Shown one piece after another: positions 1 through 8,359 of a DNA stretch of 64,000 nt (position 1 is the stretch's first letter; each line of letters begins with the position of its first letter). Both the position numbers and the translations under genes were made by a program. This stretch comes from a virus, in IMG/VR virus record IMGVR_UViG_3300009545_000021, positions 1 through 64,000 of that record. The stretch is one strand, 5' to 3'. The notes beneath the pieces are model-generated. The model saw only the letters and a list, made by a program, of their open reading frames with translations. It had not been told where the DNA came from and did not search any database.

Positions 1-2
1 GA

Positions 3-311
3 CCGCCGGCGGTCAAGCGCTCTGCCGGCATCACCTTGCCGGCGATCCGCGGCTCCTCGAAGGAGGAGCGGTTTTTGTCCGTGCCCCTGCTCTGGGGCCC
101 GGCCCGGGAAAACTGCAGTCTGATCGACCTGCGGCCCGATCAATGCCGGTGGCCCGTCGGCCGCAATCCCGACGCGACACCCTCCACCCTCTTCTGCGGG
201 AAGAAGCGCATGCGGGGCTTTCCCTATTGCGAGCAACACCACGCCAAGGCGGCTCCCGCGTCGCCGGCCACCCGAGGAAACCCTGATGTCGTCCCCCAAA
301 TTGCGCGATAA
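3..311 (+). CDS. GcrA-like zinc-finger regulator, 5' partial
   Basis: The reading frame is open to the left edge, so the N-terminus lies outside the window; the first in-window start is a TTG at 36. The visible part matches the C-terminal region of GcrA-family cell-cycle regulators: a CRWPVG segment, then a phenylalanine-cysteine-glycine (FCG) and a YCEQHH block that together look like a zinc-binding Cys/His set. GcrA in alphaproteobacteria activates sigma-70 promoters carrying CcrM-methylated GANTC sites. The usual N-terminal HTH is not visible here. The end overlaps the start of the next gene by 26 bases, so the two are probably co-translated. Family call is by motif only. Confidence 0.6.
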   Translation, partial: PPAVKRSAGITLPAIRGSSKEERFLSVPLLWGPARENCSLIDLRPDQCRWPVGRNPDATPSTLFCGKKRMRGFPYCEQHHAKAAPASPATRGNPDVVPQIAR

Positions 312-1209
312 CGTCTTGAAACACCTGCGAGAAGGCATGCCGATCGACGACGTCGCCACCAAGATGCAGGAAGATCCATTTACCGTGGAAGTGATCATGC
401 GCGCCGCGATCAAGCAGCGCGACCTGCCGCCGGATTTCAAGCCCGGCACGAGTTTGAAGACCTCGACGGCGCCGGCGCCCGCCCCGCCCTCATTTGCGCC
501 GCGGGCGACGACATTGGTGGCCCCGCCGCGCGCCGAACGCCCGCAGCCGCCGGCGCCGCCGCCAGTGCCGGCCGGCACCGGGCCGCAGCCGGTGATCAGC
601 GAGGGGCCGGAAAAGTCGTTCGCGCCAGTGCCTCCCAGCGAGCAGCTCACGGCGATGCGCGAGGGCATGACGCGGGCGCTAGAGGAAAAATCCCGGCAAA
701 ACAGTCAGTTGGAAACCGATCTTAAGACCGCGACCGGCGCCCTTGCGCAGGAACAGGGTCGGGTGCGGGAACTACAGGCGGAGCTTGCCAAGCTCAAGGC
801 GGAACTGGAGCGCCCCGACAATGAGCGCATCCTCGAATTGAAGCGCCGGGTGAACGAGCTGGTCGCCTCCTGCGAAAGCCTGACCACCGAAGCCCTCGAC
901 AGCGCCATTCGCTCGATCGACCTGGAGGCGGCATTGGAGACGCTGCGCGCCGAGCACGCCACCAACCGGGCCGAAACCGAAAAGCTGATGCTGCGCCTGG
1001 CCAAGGTCAGCGAGGAATTGGACGAGGCCAAGAACAAGCCTGTCGTCAAGACCAACGACCTGGTGGCCACCATTCTGGTGGCGGCCGGCGTCAACGTGAA
1101 ATGGGAGCGCATCGCCACAGAGACCGGACTACCTCTCGTCACCGTCCAGCGCATCATCGATACCTACAAGGCCGGCCGCGCCGCCTTGCCAGGGGCTAAA
1201 GGAGCGTAA
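286..1209 (+). CDS. HTH and coiled-coil phage protein
   Basis: 307 residues, function unknown. The first 45 residues read like a small HTH (LREGMPIDDVATKM). A Pro/Ala-rich linker runs from about 60 to 110, a long charged coiled coil from about 115 to 250, and a second HTH-like stretch (IATETGLPLVTVQRIIDTY) near 275-295. Two DNA-binding ends joined by a coiled coil suggest a DNA-organising or regulatory protein; this is inference. It overlaps the GcrA-like gene and is followed after two bases by another Zn/HTH protein, so the three look like one transcription unit. Confidence 0.7.
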   Translation: MSSPKLRDNVLKHLREGMPIDDVATKMQEDPFTVEVIMRAAIKQRDLPPDFKPGTSLKTSTAPAPAPPSFAPRATTLVAPPRAERPQPPAPPPVPAGTGPQPVISEGPEKSFAPVPPSEQLTAMREGMTRALEEKSRQNSQLETDLKTATGALAQEQGRVRELQAELAKLKAELERPDNERILELKRRVNELVASCESLTTEALDSAIRSIDLEAALETLRAEHATNRAETEKLMLRLAKVSEELDEAKNKPVVKTNDLVATILVAAGVNVKWERIATETGLPLVTVQRIIDTYKAGRAALPGAKGA

Positions 1210-1211
1210 GC

Positions 1212-1880
1212 ATGCAGCGTCAATTCACCCCGCATCGCAAGATCCTCGAAGACAAGCGTTCGATCTGGCTCTCGCGCATTCATTGCTCGGCGCCGGGCTG
1301 CCAGAATTTCAATGACATCGCGCCGGGCGGCGGGGGCGGCATCCTGCCCCCAAACATTCTCGACCAGATGTGGCGCCGGCGCGGCTGGACGGTGGGGGGC
1401 AGCAAGGACGACGACCTTTGTCCGGACTGCACCACCAAGAAATTGCGCCAGCGCGTCTTCCGCGAGCCGGAAGACAAGGTGATCGAGCTGCGCCCGCGCT
1501 TTCGGGCCGAACCGGTGGCGCCGGCCCTGAAGCTGCCGCCGCCTTTGACCGAAGGCCTGCGCCGCACGATCGTCGCCGAAATCGAGGCGCATTGGAGCGA
1601 TAGCGGCGAGGGCTATGCCGGCGATTGGACTGACCGTGACGTGGCGCGCGATCTCGACGTGCCGCTGGCCTATGTCAAAAACATCCGCGAAAAGGTGTTT
1701 GGCGCCTGCGGCGAAAACCAGAAGATCGCCAAGCTGCGCGAGCGGGTGAAGGCGGCGGTGAGCCGGGCCGACGAAATGGAGGGCATCTTGACGCGCGCCC
1801 TGGACGAGTTTTGCGAATTCAAGAGTTACGTCAGCGGCTTGGTCGCCGAACTGAAAGAAGTATCTGAAAAGGTCTCATGA
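1212..1880 (+). CDS. Zinc-ribbon and HTH early protein
   Basis: 222 residues, no family recognised. Cysteines near residues 21 and 26 (HCSAPGCQNF) and a CPDC motif near 74 could form a zinc ribbon. Around residues 130-160 there is an HTH-like segment (DRDVARDLDVPLAYVKNI), and the C-terminal 55 residues are coiled-coil. The order zinc, HTH, coiled coil echoes the preceding gene, so the two may be related regulators. It is followed three bases later by the methyltransferase gene. Confidence 0.65.
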   Translation: MQRQFTPHRKILEDKRSIWLSRIHCSAPGCQNFNDIAPGGGGGILPPNILDQMWRRRGWTVGGSKDDDLCPDCTTKKLRQRVFREPEDKVIELRPRFRAEPVAPALKLPPPLTEGLRRTIVAEIEAHWSDSGEGYAGDWTDRDVARDLDVPLAYVKNIREKVFGACGENQKIAKLRERVKAAVSRADEMEGILTRALDEFCEFKSYVSGLVAELKEVSEKVS

Positions 1881-1883
1881 GCC

Positions 1884-2492
1884 ATGGTCAGGTTGGCGCT
1901 CTCCTATGAAAGGCGAGCGAACGAGCTTTACGAAACTCCGGCGTGGGTGACGCTGGCGCTTTTGTCGAAAATGACGCTGTCTCGGCATCTGGTCGAGCCG
2001 GCCTGCGGCACCGGCAAGATCGCCGCGGTGCTGTTCCACGCCGGCCATGTCGTCTTCGGCAACGACATCGTCGACTATGGTTCGATGCACCAGAATCGCG
2101 AAAGCGATTTCCTGACCTGGCGCTCGATGCCGGAGGGTTTCGGCTCCGTCTGCGGCAACCCGCCTTATGGTCGGGGCGCGGCCAAGCTGGCGCAGCGCTT
2201 TATCGAGCATGCGCTGGGGCTGACGCGGATGCATAGCGGCCAGGTGGCGATGCTGCTGCCGGCCGATTACGACCACGCGGCGGGCCGGGCCGGGCTGTTC
2301 GGCCATCCGGCCTTTGCCGGCCAGGTCAAGCTGCAGCGGCGCATTCGCTGGATCGAAGGCTCGACGGGCTCGCCGAGCCAAAACCATTCCTGGTTCGTCT
2401 GGGATTGGCGCCATCGGGGATTGCCCTTCGTGCTCTATGCCGACGGGCGCGAACAGGGGTCGGGGGAATGGCCGGCATCGGACGCGGGCTGA
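1884..2492 (+). CDS. DNA N6-adenine methyltransferase-like protein
   Basis: 202 residues. EPACGTG at residues 38-44 is the AdoMet-binding motif I and NPPYG at 92-96 is catalytic motif IV of N6-adenine (or N4-cytosine) DNA methyltransferases. No target-recognition domain is evident, so it is a compact orphan enzyme with no restriction partner nearby. It could protect phage DNA from host restriction or alter methylation-sensitive promoters; a GcrA-like protein is encoded just upstream. Its end overlaps the start of the next gene. Confidence 0.8.
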   Translation: MVRLALSYERRANELYETPAWVTLALLSKMTLSRHLVEPACGTGKIAAVLFHAGHVVFGNDIVDYGSMHQNRESDFLTWRSMPEGFGSVCGNPPYGRGAAKLAQRFIEHALGLTRMHSGQVAMLLPADYDHAAGRAGLFGHPAFAGQVKLQRRIRWIEGSTGSPSQNHSWFVWDWRHRGLPFVLYADGREQGSGEWPASDAG

Positions 2493-2863
2493 TCTGGGTT
2501 TTGAGTTGGCCGCTGCGCCGGCTGCAGCGCCGGCGCCGGGCGCAGGAAATCCAGACGGTGGCGAGCGCACATTACCGCACGAATTTTGTCGACGACACCG
2601 GCAAGGACACCGGGCTTACCGGCTACCATCAGGTGTTCTTTCATGTCGACGGCAATGGCCTGCGCTTCACCACGGTGGATTCCACGCACCCCTATTCGGT
2701 GAACGTGCACCCCTATGTGCGCTTCTGGCGCAAGCGCTGGAGCATGTTCGGCCAATTGCCGGAGGATGCCGAACATTACGATCAGAACGGACCGCCGGTC
2801 CCGCCTCCGCCGGCGCCGAGAAGCAAGAAAAATTTTCGCATCATTCCGGGCGGTCGCTCCTGA
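2468..2863 (+). CDS. Small phage protein with N-terminal hydrophobic segment
   Basis: 131 residues from the ATG at 2468, chosen because it overlaps the methyltransferase end by 25 bases; a longer start at 2405 would lie wholly inside that gene. Residues 5-13 are hydrophobic (RGLIWVLSW), followed by an Arg-rich stretch, then a beta-rich middle with several aromatic residues and a Pro-rich stretch before a basic end. No family recognised. It sits between the methyltransferase and the helicase. Confidence 0.6.
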   Translation: MAGIGRGLIWVLSWPLRRLQRRRRAQEIQTVASAHYRTNFVDDTGKDTGLTGYHQVFFHVDGNGLRFTTVDSTHPYSVNVHPYVRFWRKRWSMFGQLPEDAEHYDQNGPPVPPPPAPRSKKNFRIIPGGRS

Positions 2864-2884
2864 CGCCCGGCCAGGACGTCGCCG

Positions 2885-4300
2885 ATGGCTTCTGCAAACA
2901 AACTCCATTCGATCGAAGCCGAGCAGGCCGTGCTCGGTTCGCTCCTGCTCAACAATGGGCTCTACGGCAAGCTCGGCCGGTTTCTGCGCGCCGAGCATTT
3001 TTTCGATCCGCTGCACGGGGCGATCTTCGCCGCCTCCGAAGCCCTGCTCAACGACAACCGCCCCGCCAATCCGATCACAGTGCTGCCGGCGATCGGGGAC
3101 CAGCCCTTGGGCGACTCGAGCACCAAGAGCTACCTGATCGCCCTGGTGAGCCGGCGCACCCTGTCACCGGATATCGAAAGCCTGGCGGAGCTGGTGCGCG
3201 ACTATGCCGTGTCGCGCCGGCTGGCAGCGATCGGCGGCCAGGTCGCCGGCGCCGGCGAGCAGCCGCGCAGCGCGAACGAGCGCGCCTTCGATGAAATCGA
3301 CATGGTGCGCGGCGACCTCGCCGGCGCGATCGACAAGCGCGAGGCGCTGGGGGCGCTGGCCGAGCGCTTTTTGGACAGTGTCGAGCGCCGGCGTGAGGGC
3401 AAGGAAGAGGTTTTGCGCTATTCGACCGGCTTGCCCGATCTCGACAAGGATCTGCAGGGGGGGCTCTATGCCGGCGAGCTGACGATCCTGGCGGGGCGCC
3501 CCGGCATGGGCAAGACGGCGCTCGCTTGTTCGCTGGCGCGGCGCATCGCCAAAACGGAAGGCGAGCGCTGCGGCGTGTATCTCCTCTCCTTCGAGGTGAA
3601 CGACGAGCAGGTGGCGGCGCGCATGTTGGCCGATCAGGTCTATCGCAAGACGGATGCGCTCGGCTTTGGAAAAATCCTGAAGGGGTCGGATCTCGACGCC
3701 GAAGAAATGTGGCGGCTGGAGGAGGGGCGCGTGCTCCTGGCCAAGCTGCCCTTGATGGTGGACACGACCTCGAACCTGTCGCTCGGCCAGGTCGTCCAGC
3801 GGGTCAAGGCGGAAAAGGAGCGCCTGGCGCGCCAGAACCGCCGGCTCGGGCCGGTGATCATCGACTACCTGAAATACATTCGGGCGAGCGCCCGCTACCG
3901 CGGCCAGCGTCATCTCGAGGTCGGCGAGATCACCGCCGGGCTGCGGCAGGCGGCCAAGGATCTGGAAGTGCCGATGGTGCTGCTGGTGCAGCTCAATCGG
4001 CAGGTCGAGCAGCAGGGGCGCGGCGATCGCCGGCCGAATTTGGGGGACCTGCGCGACTCGGGCGAAATCGAGCAGGATGCCGATGTCGTGATCTTCGCCT
4101 ACCGCGATCACTATTACGTGATCAACTCGCCGGAGTACCGCGCCGGCAATGCCGATGCGCTCATCAAAGCGAGCCAGGTCGAGCACGATTTCGAGGCGAT
4201 CATCGCCAAGAATCGCAAGGGACCGACGCGCACCGTCATGCTCTATTGCGATATCGCCTGTTCCCACATTTCGCAGAGCGCAAGGGGTCTCGTGCTGTGA
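2885..4300 (+). CDS. dnaB: Replicative DNA helicase, DnaB family
   Basis: 471 residues, the usual DnaB length. The N-terminal domain (from about 8, SIEAEQAVLGSLLL) is typical of DnaB. Walker A GRPGMGKT is at 204-211, a Walker B-like IIDYL near 318, and the RecA-fold C-terminal domain carries a glutamine-rich LVQLNR sensor and LRDSGEIEQDADVV. It unwinds DNA 5' to 3' at the phage fork as a hexamer and recruits primase. The stop codon overlaps the next gene's GTG by four bases. No separate loader is recognised; the DUF1376-type neighbour may take that part. Confidence 0.95.
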   Translation: MASANKLHSIEAEQAVLGSLLLNNGLYGKLGRFLRAEHFFDPLHGAIFAASEALLNDNRPANPITVLPAIGDQPLGDSSTKSYLIALVSRRTLSPDIESLAELVRDYAVSRRLAAIGGQVAGAGEQPRSANERAFDEIDMVRGDLAGAIDKREALGALAERFLDSVERRREGKEEVLRYSTGLPDLDKDLQGGLYAGELTILAGRPGMGKTALACSLARRIAKTEGERCGVYLLSFEVNDEQVAARMLADQVYRKTDALGFGKILKGSDLDAEEMWRLEEGRVLLAKLPLMVDTTSNLSLGQVVQRVKAEKERLARQNRRLGPVIIDYLKYIRASARYRGQRHLEVGEITAGLRQAAKDLEVPMVLLVQLNRQVEQQGRGDRRPNLGDLRDSGEIEQDADVVIFAYRDHYYVINSPEYRAGNADALIKASQVEHDFEAIIAKNRKGPTRTVMLYCDIACSHISQSARGLVL

Positions 4301-5163
4301 CAACCATTCCCTGGGTGCAGTGGTATGCGGCTGATTTTTTGAACGGGGTGGTTGAGTTGGAAGTGGAGGAAATCGGCGTCTATGCCGTGATCCTGTGCCT
4401 GATCTACGACAGCGGCGGCCCGATCAAGGACGAGCCGGGGCGCCTGGCGCGGCGCTGCCGCAAGCGCCTGCCGCAGCTGGAAGCGCTGCTCGATCGGCTG
4501 GTGGCGCTCGGCAAAATCGAACGCTCAAACGGCCTGATCTCGAACCGGCGCTGCGCCAATGAGCTGCAAAAGCGGCGGGAAAAGATCGACAAAGCCCGCG
4601 ATCACGCAAACGTGAGGTGGAAGAAAGAAACCAAAAATCTCAACGATAACAATGAAGAAAAAATGCCGGCGCAATCCGGACGCATGCTCGATGCAGATGC
4701 TTACCAGAGTCAGACTCAGAGTAAGAAGAAAGAAACTCCCCTTCGGGGAGTAAAGAAAGACGCACCGCTCCCGCGGCGCTCCCAGCTCCCCAAGGATTTC
4801 GAATTGACGGCGGAGCGCAAGGCCGTGGCGGCACGCTGGAACATTCCGTACCTGCTGGTGGCCGGCGAGTTCGAACGCTTCTGCTCGCATCACGGCAGCA
4901 AGGGCACGGTGTTCCTCGATTGGGACAAGGCCTGGGTGACCTGGTGCTCGAAGGTGATGAAGTTCGCGGAAACGGGCGGCCTGTTCGCTCCGCCCACGCC
5001 GCCGGCGAGCGCGCCGCAGGACAGCGAGGCGCTGTGGGCGAGCCAGCTCGCCGTGCACCAGCGCGGCGGCTGGCAGATCGGCTGGGGGCCGGAACCGGGC
5101 GAGCCCGACTGCCGCATCCCGCCAGCCTTCGTCGCCAAATGGAAGGCGCGCAAGGCGGCCTGA
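4297..5163 (+). CDS. DUF1376 (YdaU-like) phage replication protein
   Basis: 288 residues from the GTG at 4297, which overlaps the helicase stop as GTGA; the frame is open further upstream but that part lies inside dnaB. The N-terminus (WVQWYAADFL, then EIGVYAVILCLIYD and LARRC near 45) is the DUF1376 domain found in phage replication or helicase-loader-like proteins. A Lys/Asn-rich AT-rich linker follows (about 110-150). The C-terminal third has FLDWDKAWVTWCSK, usual at the end of this family. Position after dnaB supports a role in replication. Confidence 0.8.
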   Translation: MTTIPWVQWYAADFLNGVVELEVEEIGVYAVILCLIYDSGGPIKDEPGRLARRCRKRLPQLEALLDRLVALGKIERSNGLISNRRCANELQKRREKIDKARDHANVRWKKETKNLNDNNEEKMPAQSGRMLDADAYQSQTQSKKKETPLRGVKKDAPLPRRSQLPKDFELTAERKAVAARWNIPYLLVAGEFERFCSHHGSKGTVFLDWDKAWVTWCSKVMKFAETGGLFAPPTPPASAPQDSEALWASQLAVHQRGGWQIGWGPEPGEPDCRIPPAFVAKWKARKAA

Positions 5164-5307
5164 GCGCGGCGCTGGCTGGCCTTGGCGCCATGGGGCGCTA
5201 GGGTGGTAGCCGCAGCGCAAGACGGCCGTTCTAGGGCCGCCGCAGAAGGCGCTTGCGAGGCGTGGCGGCTTTCGCATAGTTGAAACCGGTTTGCGCCGGA
5301 ATGCCTG

Positions 5308-6234
5308 ATGATGAGTGGTTCCTCGAACCCGTTGCAGCTGTTGAAGCGCTCGCAACGGGATTTTGTCGTGCGTGTGCTCTGGCTCAAGGGCCTGACGATC
5401 CAAGATACGGCGCGAACGGTCGGGGCGACCGCCGGCCAGGTCCGCGGGGTGGTGACGCGCTCGCTGCGCACGCCGCGTTCGGAAATGTCGCTGGGCGAGC
5501 GACAAACGGCCCTCAACCGGCTGCGCGAGGGCCAACCGGACGGCCTGGCGCTGCCGGAGACGCTGTTTCGGGCGCGGCCTTGCGAAAGCCTGAGCGATTT
5601 TGCTCGCAAAGCCATCAAGGCCGGACAGGAACGGCGCGGCAAGTTCGAACAGGTCAAGGACGAGAATGGCCGGCCGGTCGATGTGATCCGCACCGTGTCG
5701 GATGGGCTGGAGGAGGCGCGGATCAAGGGCTGGCTCTACGAGGCCAAGACCGATGGCGGGGCGAGCGGAATCGCCGCCCTGCGCAGCCAGGCGGGCAGCA
5801 ATCTGATGCGGGATTTTGCCCTCGCCATGGTGTCACCGATCAAAGAGGCGAAATTCGAGCTGGGCGGCACGGGTGGCCGGCCGAAAAACGAAATTCGCGA
5901 TGCAGCGATCGACGCGGCCGAACGCCTCCTGGGGCTGGAGAACCGGGTGCATCAACCGTGCTGGCCGCTGCTCTGCGCCGTGTGCCGCGACGGCTTCCAT
6001 ATCGATGATTATGCCCGCTCGATCCGCAAGCCCGCCCGCCAGATCCGCCGGCTGTTTCGCCGGGCGCTCGACGACATCGCGGTGCGCTACAAGCTCTTGG
6101 ACGAGCGCGAATACCGCAAGCGCTGGGGTTATCGTCGCCGGCTGAAAGAGATCGCCCGCGAGCGGCAAGAACACTTCCAAAAAATTCGGAAGCGTCGCAT
6201 GCTCAAGGCCATTGCCATGGGGAGTGCGCCGTGA
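5308..6234 (+). CDS. HTH-containing phage protein
   Basis: 308 residues. An HTH is visible at about 28-52 (LKGLTIQDTARTVGATAGQV), and a second DNA-binding-like region lies near 230-265 (DDYARSIRKPARQIRRLFRRAL) before a very basic C-terminal tail. The central part is rich in charged residues. Positive regulators of late phage transcription look similar in layout, but I cannot assign it. It starts after a 144-base gap below the replication genes and its stop overlaps the next start. Confidence 0.7.
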   Translation: MMSGSSNPLQLLKRSQRDFVVRVLWLKGLTIQDTARTVGATAGQVRGVVTRSLRTPRSEMSLGERQTALNRLREGQPDGLALPETLFRARPCESLSDFARKAIKAGQERRGKFEQVKDENGRPVDVIRTVSDGLEEARIKGWLYEAKTDGGASGIAALRSQAGSNLMRDFALAMVSPIKEAKFELGGTGGRPKNEIRDAAIDAAERLLGLENRVHQPCWPLLCAVCRDGFHIDDYARSIRKPARQIRRLFRRALDDIAVRYKLLDEREYRKRWGYRRRLKEIARERQEHFQKIRKRRMLKAIAMGSAP

Positions 6235-6524
6235 TGTGCAGCTACTCGATGATCGCCGATCATTATCTCGACAAGTATCGATCGCAGTTCGGCCAGGTGG
6301 TAGGCGGCTCGATCTATTTCGATCCGAGCCTGTTTGTGCGCAAAGAGGATTTTTTGGCGCTGAAGGCCGATTTCGAGGACATGAAGCGCCTGCTGGCCAA
6401 GGCCAAGGCCTATGACATCAAGCATGACGAGCCCGATTGCGAGGTGGCGGAGAAGGTGGCGCTGCTGCGTCGCTTCGCCGTGCTGATCGGCGTCGATTTC
6501 GACGACGTGGTGCCGGCAAAATGA
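6231..6524 (+). CDS. Small conserved phage protein
   Basis: 97 residues, function unknown. It opens with MMCSYSMIADHYLDKY, has a charged helical stretch near 45-65 and an acidic C-terminus. Start overlaps the previous stop and its stop overlaps the HNH gene's ATG (ATGA), so all three are translationally coupled. Confidence 0.65.
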   Translation: MMCSYSMIADHYLDKYRSQFGQVVGGSIYFDPSLFVRKEDFLALKADFEDMKRLLAKAKAYDIKHDEPDCEVAEKVALLRRFAVLIGVDFDDVVPAK

Positions 6525-6895
6525 CCGTGCCTTTCACCAAAGCCTGGCGCCGGCGGGTGATGCTGACCGATATGGCGATCGAGCAGCATTGGGGCTGTTT
6601 CTATTGCCAGGTGCGCATGCTCTCGCCGGACGTGGTCCCGGACGGCCATCGCCTGCGCGCCACCTTCGACCATGTGAAAGCGGAGTCGCGCGGCGGCGGC
6701 TTTTGGCGCGGCAACCTGGTGGTGGCCTGCTGGGAATGCAACAACCGCAAGGGCTCTCTGGATCTCGACAGCGAGGAGGCGGTGACGTTTTATCGCTGGG
6801 TGGCGCAGAAGATGCGCCGGCGGTTGCATGGGGCATTGCCGGCCGCGCTGACGGATCTGGTGGCTTCACGCGATCGTGAGCCAGCTTTCGATTGA
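6521..6895 (+). CDS. HNH endonuclease
   Basis: 124 residues from the ATG at 6521 (ATGA overlap with the preceding gene; a longer in-frame start at 6437 is out of place). Zinc ligands CFYC (26-29) and CWEC (70-73), the catalytic DH at 50-51 and NNRKG at 74-78 make the classic HNH fold. HNH proteins beside phage packaging modules aid terminase cleavage; this one lies near replication genes and far from the terminase, so a homing, nicking or packaging role are all possible. Confidence 0.85.
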   Translation: MTVPFTKAWRRRVMLTDMAIEQHWGCFYCQVRMLSPDVVPDGHRLRATFDHVKAESRGGGFWRGNLVVACWECNNRKGSLDLDSEEAVTFYRWVAQKMRRRLHGALPAALTDLVASRDREPAFD

Positions 6896-6924
6896 CGGTT
6901 CCAGAAAATTCGGATCGACTGGGA

Positions 6925-7001
6925 TGGTCAGGGCTTGGATTGGTTCGGGCAGGGGCCTCTAATCCCCACGCTCGCGGGTTCGAATCCCGTCTGGCCCTCC
7001 A
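6925..7001 (+). tRNA. Degenerate tRNA-like gene (Arg-TCT-like)
   Basis: The 3' half is clearly tRNA: T stem/loop at 6974-6990 (GCGGG, TTCGAAT, CCCGT), acceptor strand 6991-6997 and an encoded CCA at 6999-7001 with U73. The 5' strand 6925-6931 pairs at six of seven positions, a 4-bp D stem with a GATTGGTT loop can form, and the anticodon loop reads CCTCTAA, giving TCT (Arg). Against a working tRNA: C at position 33, GG at positions 8-9, a mismatched first pair and an A-C pair at 27-43. Likely a decayed or unusual phage tRNA. Confidence 0.4.
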
Positions 7002-7090
7002 TCGATCGAGGTCGACCGCGTGACGTAGATTTCGCCTTTCCAGGCCCGGCGCATGGCTTCCTCGAGCCACCCCAAAAGCATGAGGAAGCC

Positions 7091-7540
7091 ATGACCGCTT
7101 TGCTGGAATTGAAGATCCGTACCCTGACGCTGGGGGCGGAAAGCCGCATCAACAAGGTGCAGTGCGAGCGCTTGCTGCGGCGGGCGCGCCGGCTCGAATC
7201 CAAACAGAAAACCTCGGTCGAGCAGCGCGCCGGCTATGCGCATGTGCGCCACCACCGAATAACCGTGGTGCGGCCGGCGGCGCGGATCTCGGGCCTGGCC
7301 TATGGCTTTCTCAAGGGCCGGCTCTATCGCGAAATCGAGAACAAGACGCACCAGCCGGTGCACCCCGACACGATGAAGGCGGTGTTGAAGCTGGTGGTGC
7401 GCTTCGGGGGCGAAGACATTCCCGAAGCGGCTTGGCAAGCCTGGTGGGAGGCGCAGGCTCAATGTACCGCGGTCGAGCCGGAACCGGGCTCGGGCGCCTT
7501 GAGCCCGGTGATCACCGAAGCAATCTTGTCGGTCTCGTAG
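7091..7540 (+). CDS. Basic phage protein of unknown function
   Basis: 149 residues from the ATG at 7091, chosen because the longer frame from 6935 would run through the tRNA-like element. The N-terminal half is helical and basic (INKVQCERLLRRARRLESK); a Trp-rich helix lies near 115-122 (WQAWWEAQ). No family recognised. Its last 82 bases overlap the 3' end of a gene on the other strand. Confidence 0.55.
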   Translation: MTALLELKIRTLTLGAESRINKVQCERLLRRARRLESKQKTSVEQRAGYAHVRHHRITVVRPAARISGLAYGFLKGRLYREIENKTHQPVHPDTMKAVLKLVVRFGGEDIPEAAWQAWWEAQAQCTAVEPEPGSGALSPVITEAILSVS

Positions 7541-7758
7541 CCGAGCAGCGCGCAGACGGTGCGCACGAAGACATCCTCGTAAAAGGGCAGGCCGAGGCAG
7601 ACGTGGCAGGCGGCAAGGATGGTGTTCGTGACCATGCTGGCCGGGGGCAGCTGGCCCCCGTGCTGCTTGTTGTAGGCATGGATGAGGCGCCCGACACGGA
7701 TGAGGACCGGTTCCATCAAGGCCCGGTCCTCGAAGGTGGTTTCGGTGATGGTGGTCAC
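7459..7758 (-). CDS. Small phage protein, end of the minus-strand operon
   Basis: 99 residues from a GTG at 7758 that overlaps the preceding stop as GTGA. Contains MVTNTILAACHVCLGLPFYE and a helical end. It resembles small phage proteins without known role. Its 3' end overlaps a plus-strand gene by 82 bases, with no terminator between the two converging units. Confidence 0.6.
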   Translation of the reverse strand: MTTITETTFEDRALMEPVLIRVGRLIHAYNKQHGGQLPPASMVTNTILAACHVCLGLPFYEDVFVRTVCALLGYETDKIASVITGLKAPEPGSGSTAVH

Positions 7759-7979
7759 GGCTTTGCTCCCCGCCCGAACAGCTTGGTGATAGCCCACGCA
7801 TGTCGCTCGGGAAAGCCGACGGGCGCCTCGCCGCTGACCGCCTTCAAGGCCTGGTCCATGGCGTAGCGATGTAAGGCGTGGGGCGGCGTGCTGCGGTCCT
7901 CGAACAGCAGCGAGTGATAGGCGGTGGTGTAGGCCTGCAGGGCGGCGTCGAGATGTTTGTGCGGCTCTTCGCTCATGCT
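7755..7979 (-). CDS. Small helical phage protein
   Basis: 74 residues, start ATG 7979 overlapping the preceding gene by seven bases. Helical and His-rich (HKHLDAALQAYTTAYHSLLF near 6-25). No family recognised. Coupled on both sides to its neighbours in the minus-strand operon. Confidence 0.6.
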   Translation of the reverse strand, partial: SMSEEPHKHLDAALQAYTTAYHSLLFEDRSTPPHALHRYAMDQALKAVSGEAPVGFPERHAWAITKLFGRGAKP

Positions 7980-8359
7980 GAAAGAATCTCCTTGGCGATG
8001 TCGGCAACAGGGGTGGTGTCGTCGAGCTGCAGGGCGCGCTGCAGCCTGTCGAGCTGGGGCAAGAGCGGAGCCATGAAGGTCTCGAGTTTGCCCGGCCAAT
8101 CGACCAGCATTTCGGGCAGGCAGATGCCGCCGAAGACCAGCACGACATAGCCTTGCGGCCGGTTGCGGTGGGCTGGATCGCTGAAATGCAGCGTGCGCTC
8201 GTTGATGGGGGAAAGATCGGCGAGCGTGGCGCGCTCGGTGGTGGGCCACCAGCGCTCGCCATCATGGATGTTGATGCGCCAGCCCTGCGCCTCGGCGCGC
8301 TCGATCAGATGCAGGGTGACGGCGCGTTCGGCGGCGCGCAGGCGTTCGGGGCTGATCAT
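7973..8359 (-). CDS. Phage protein of unknown function
   Basis: 128 residues from ATG 8359, which overlaps the preceding stop (ATGA). Beta-rich core with WRINIHDGERWWPTTE and GYVVLVFGGICLPE, then a helical acidic C-terminus. No catalytic motif seen. Confidence 0.65.
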   Translation of the reverse strand: MISPERLRAAERAVTLHLIERAEAQGWRINIHDGERWWPTTERATLADLSPINERTLHFSDPAHRNRPQGYVVLVFGGICLPEMLVDWPGKLETFMAPLLPQLDRLQRALQLDDTTPVADIAKEILSA

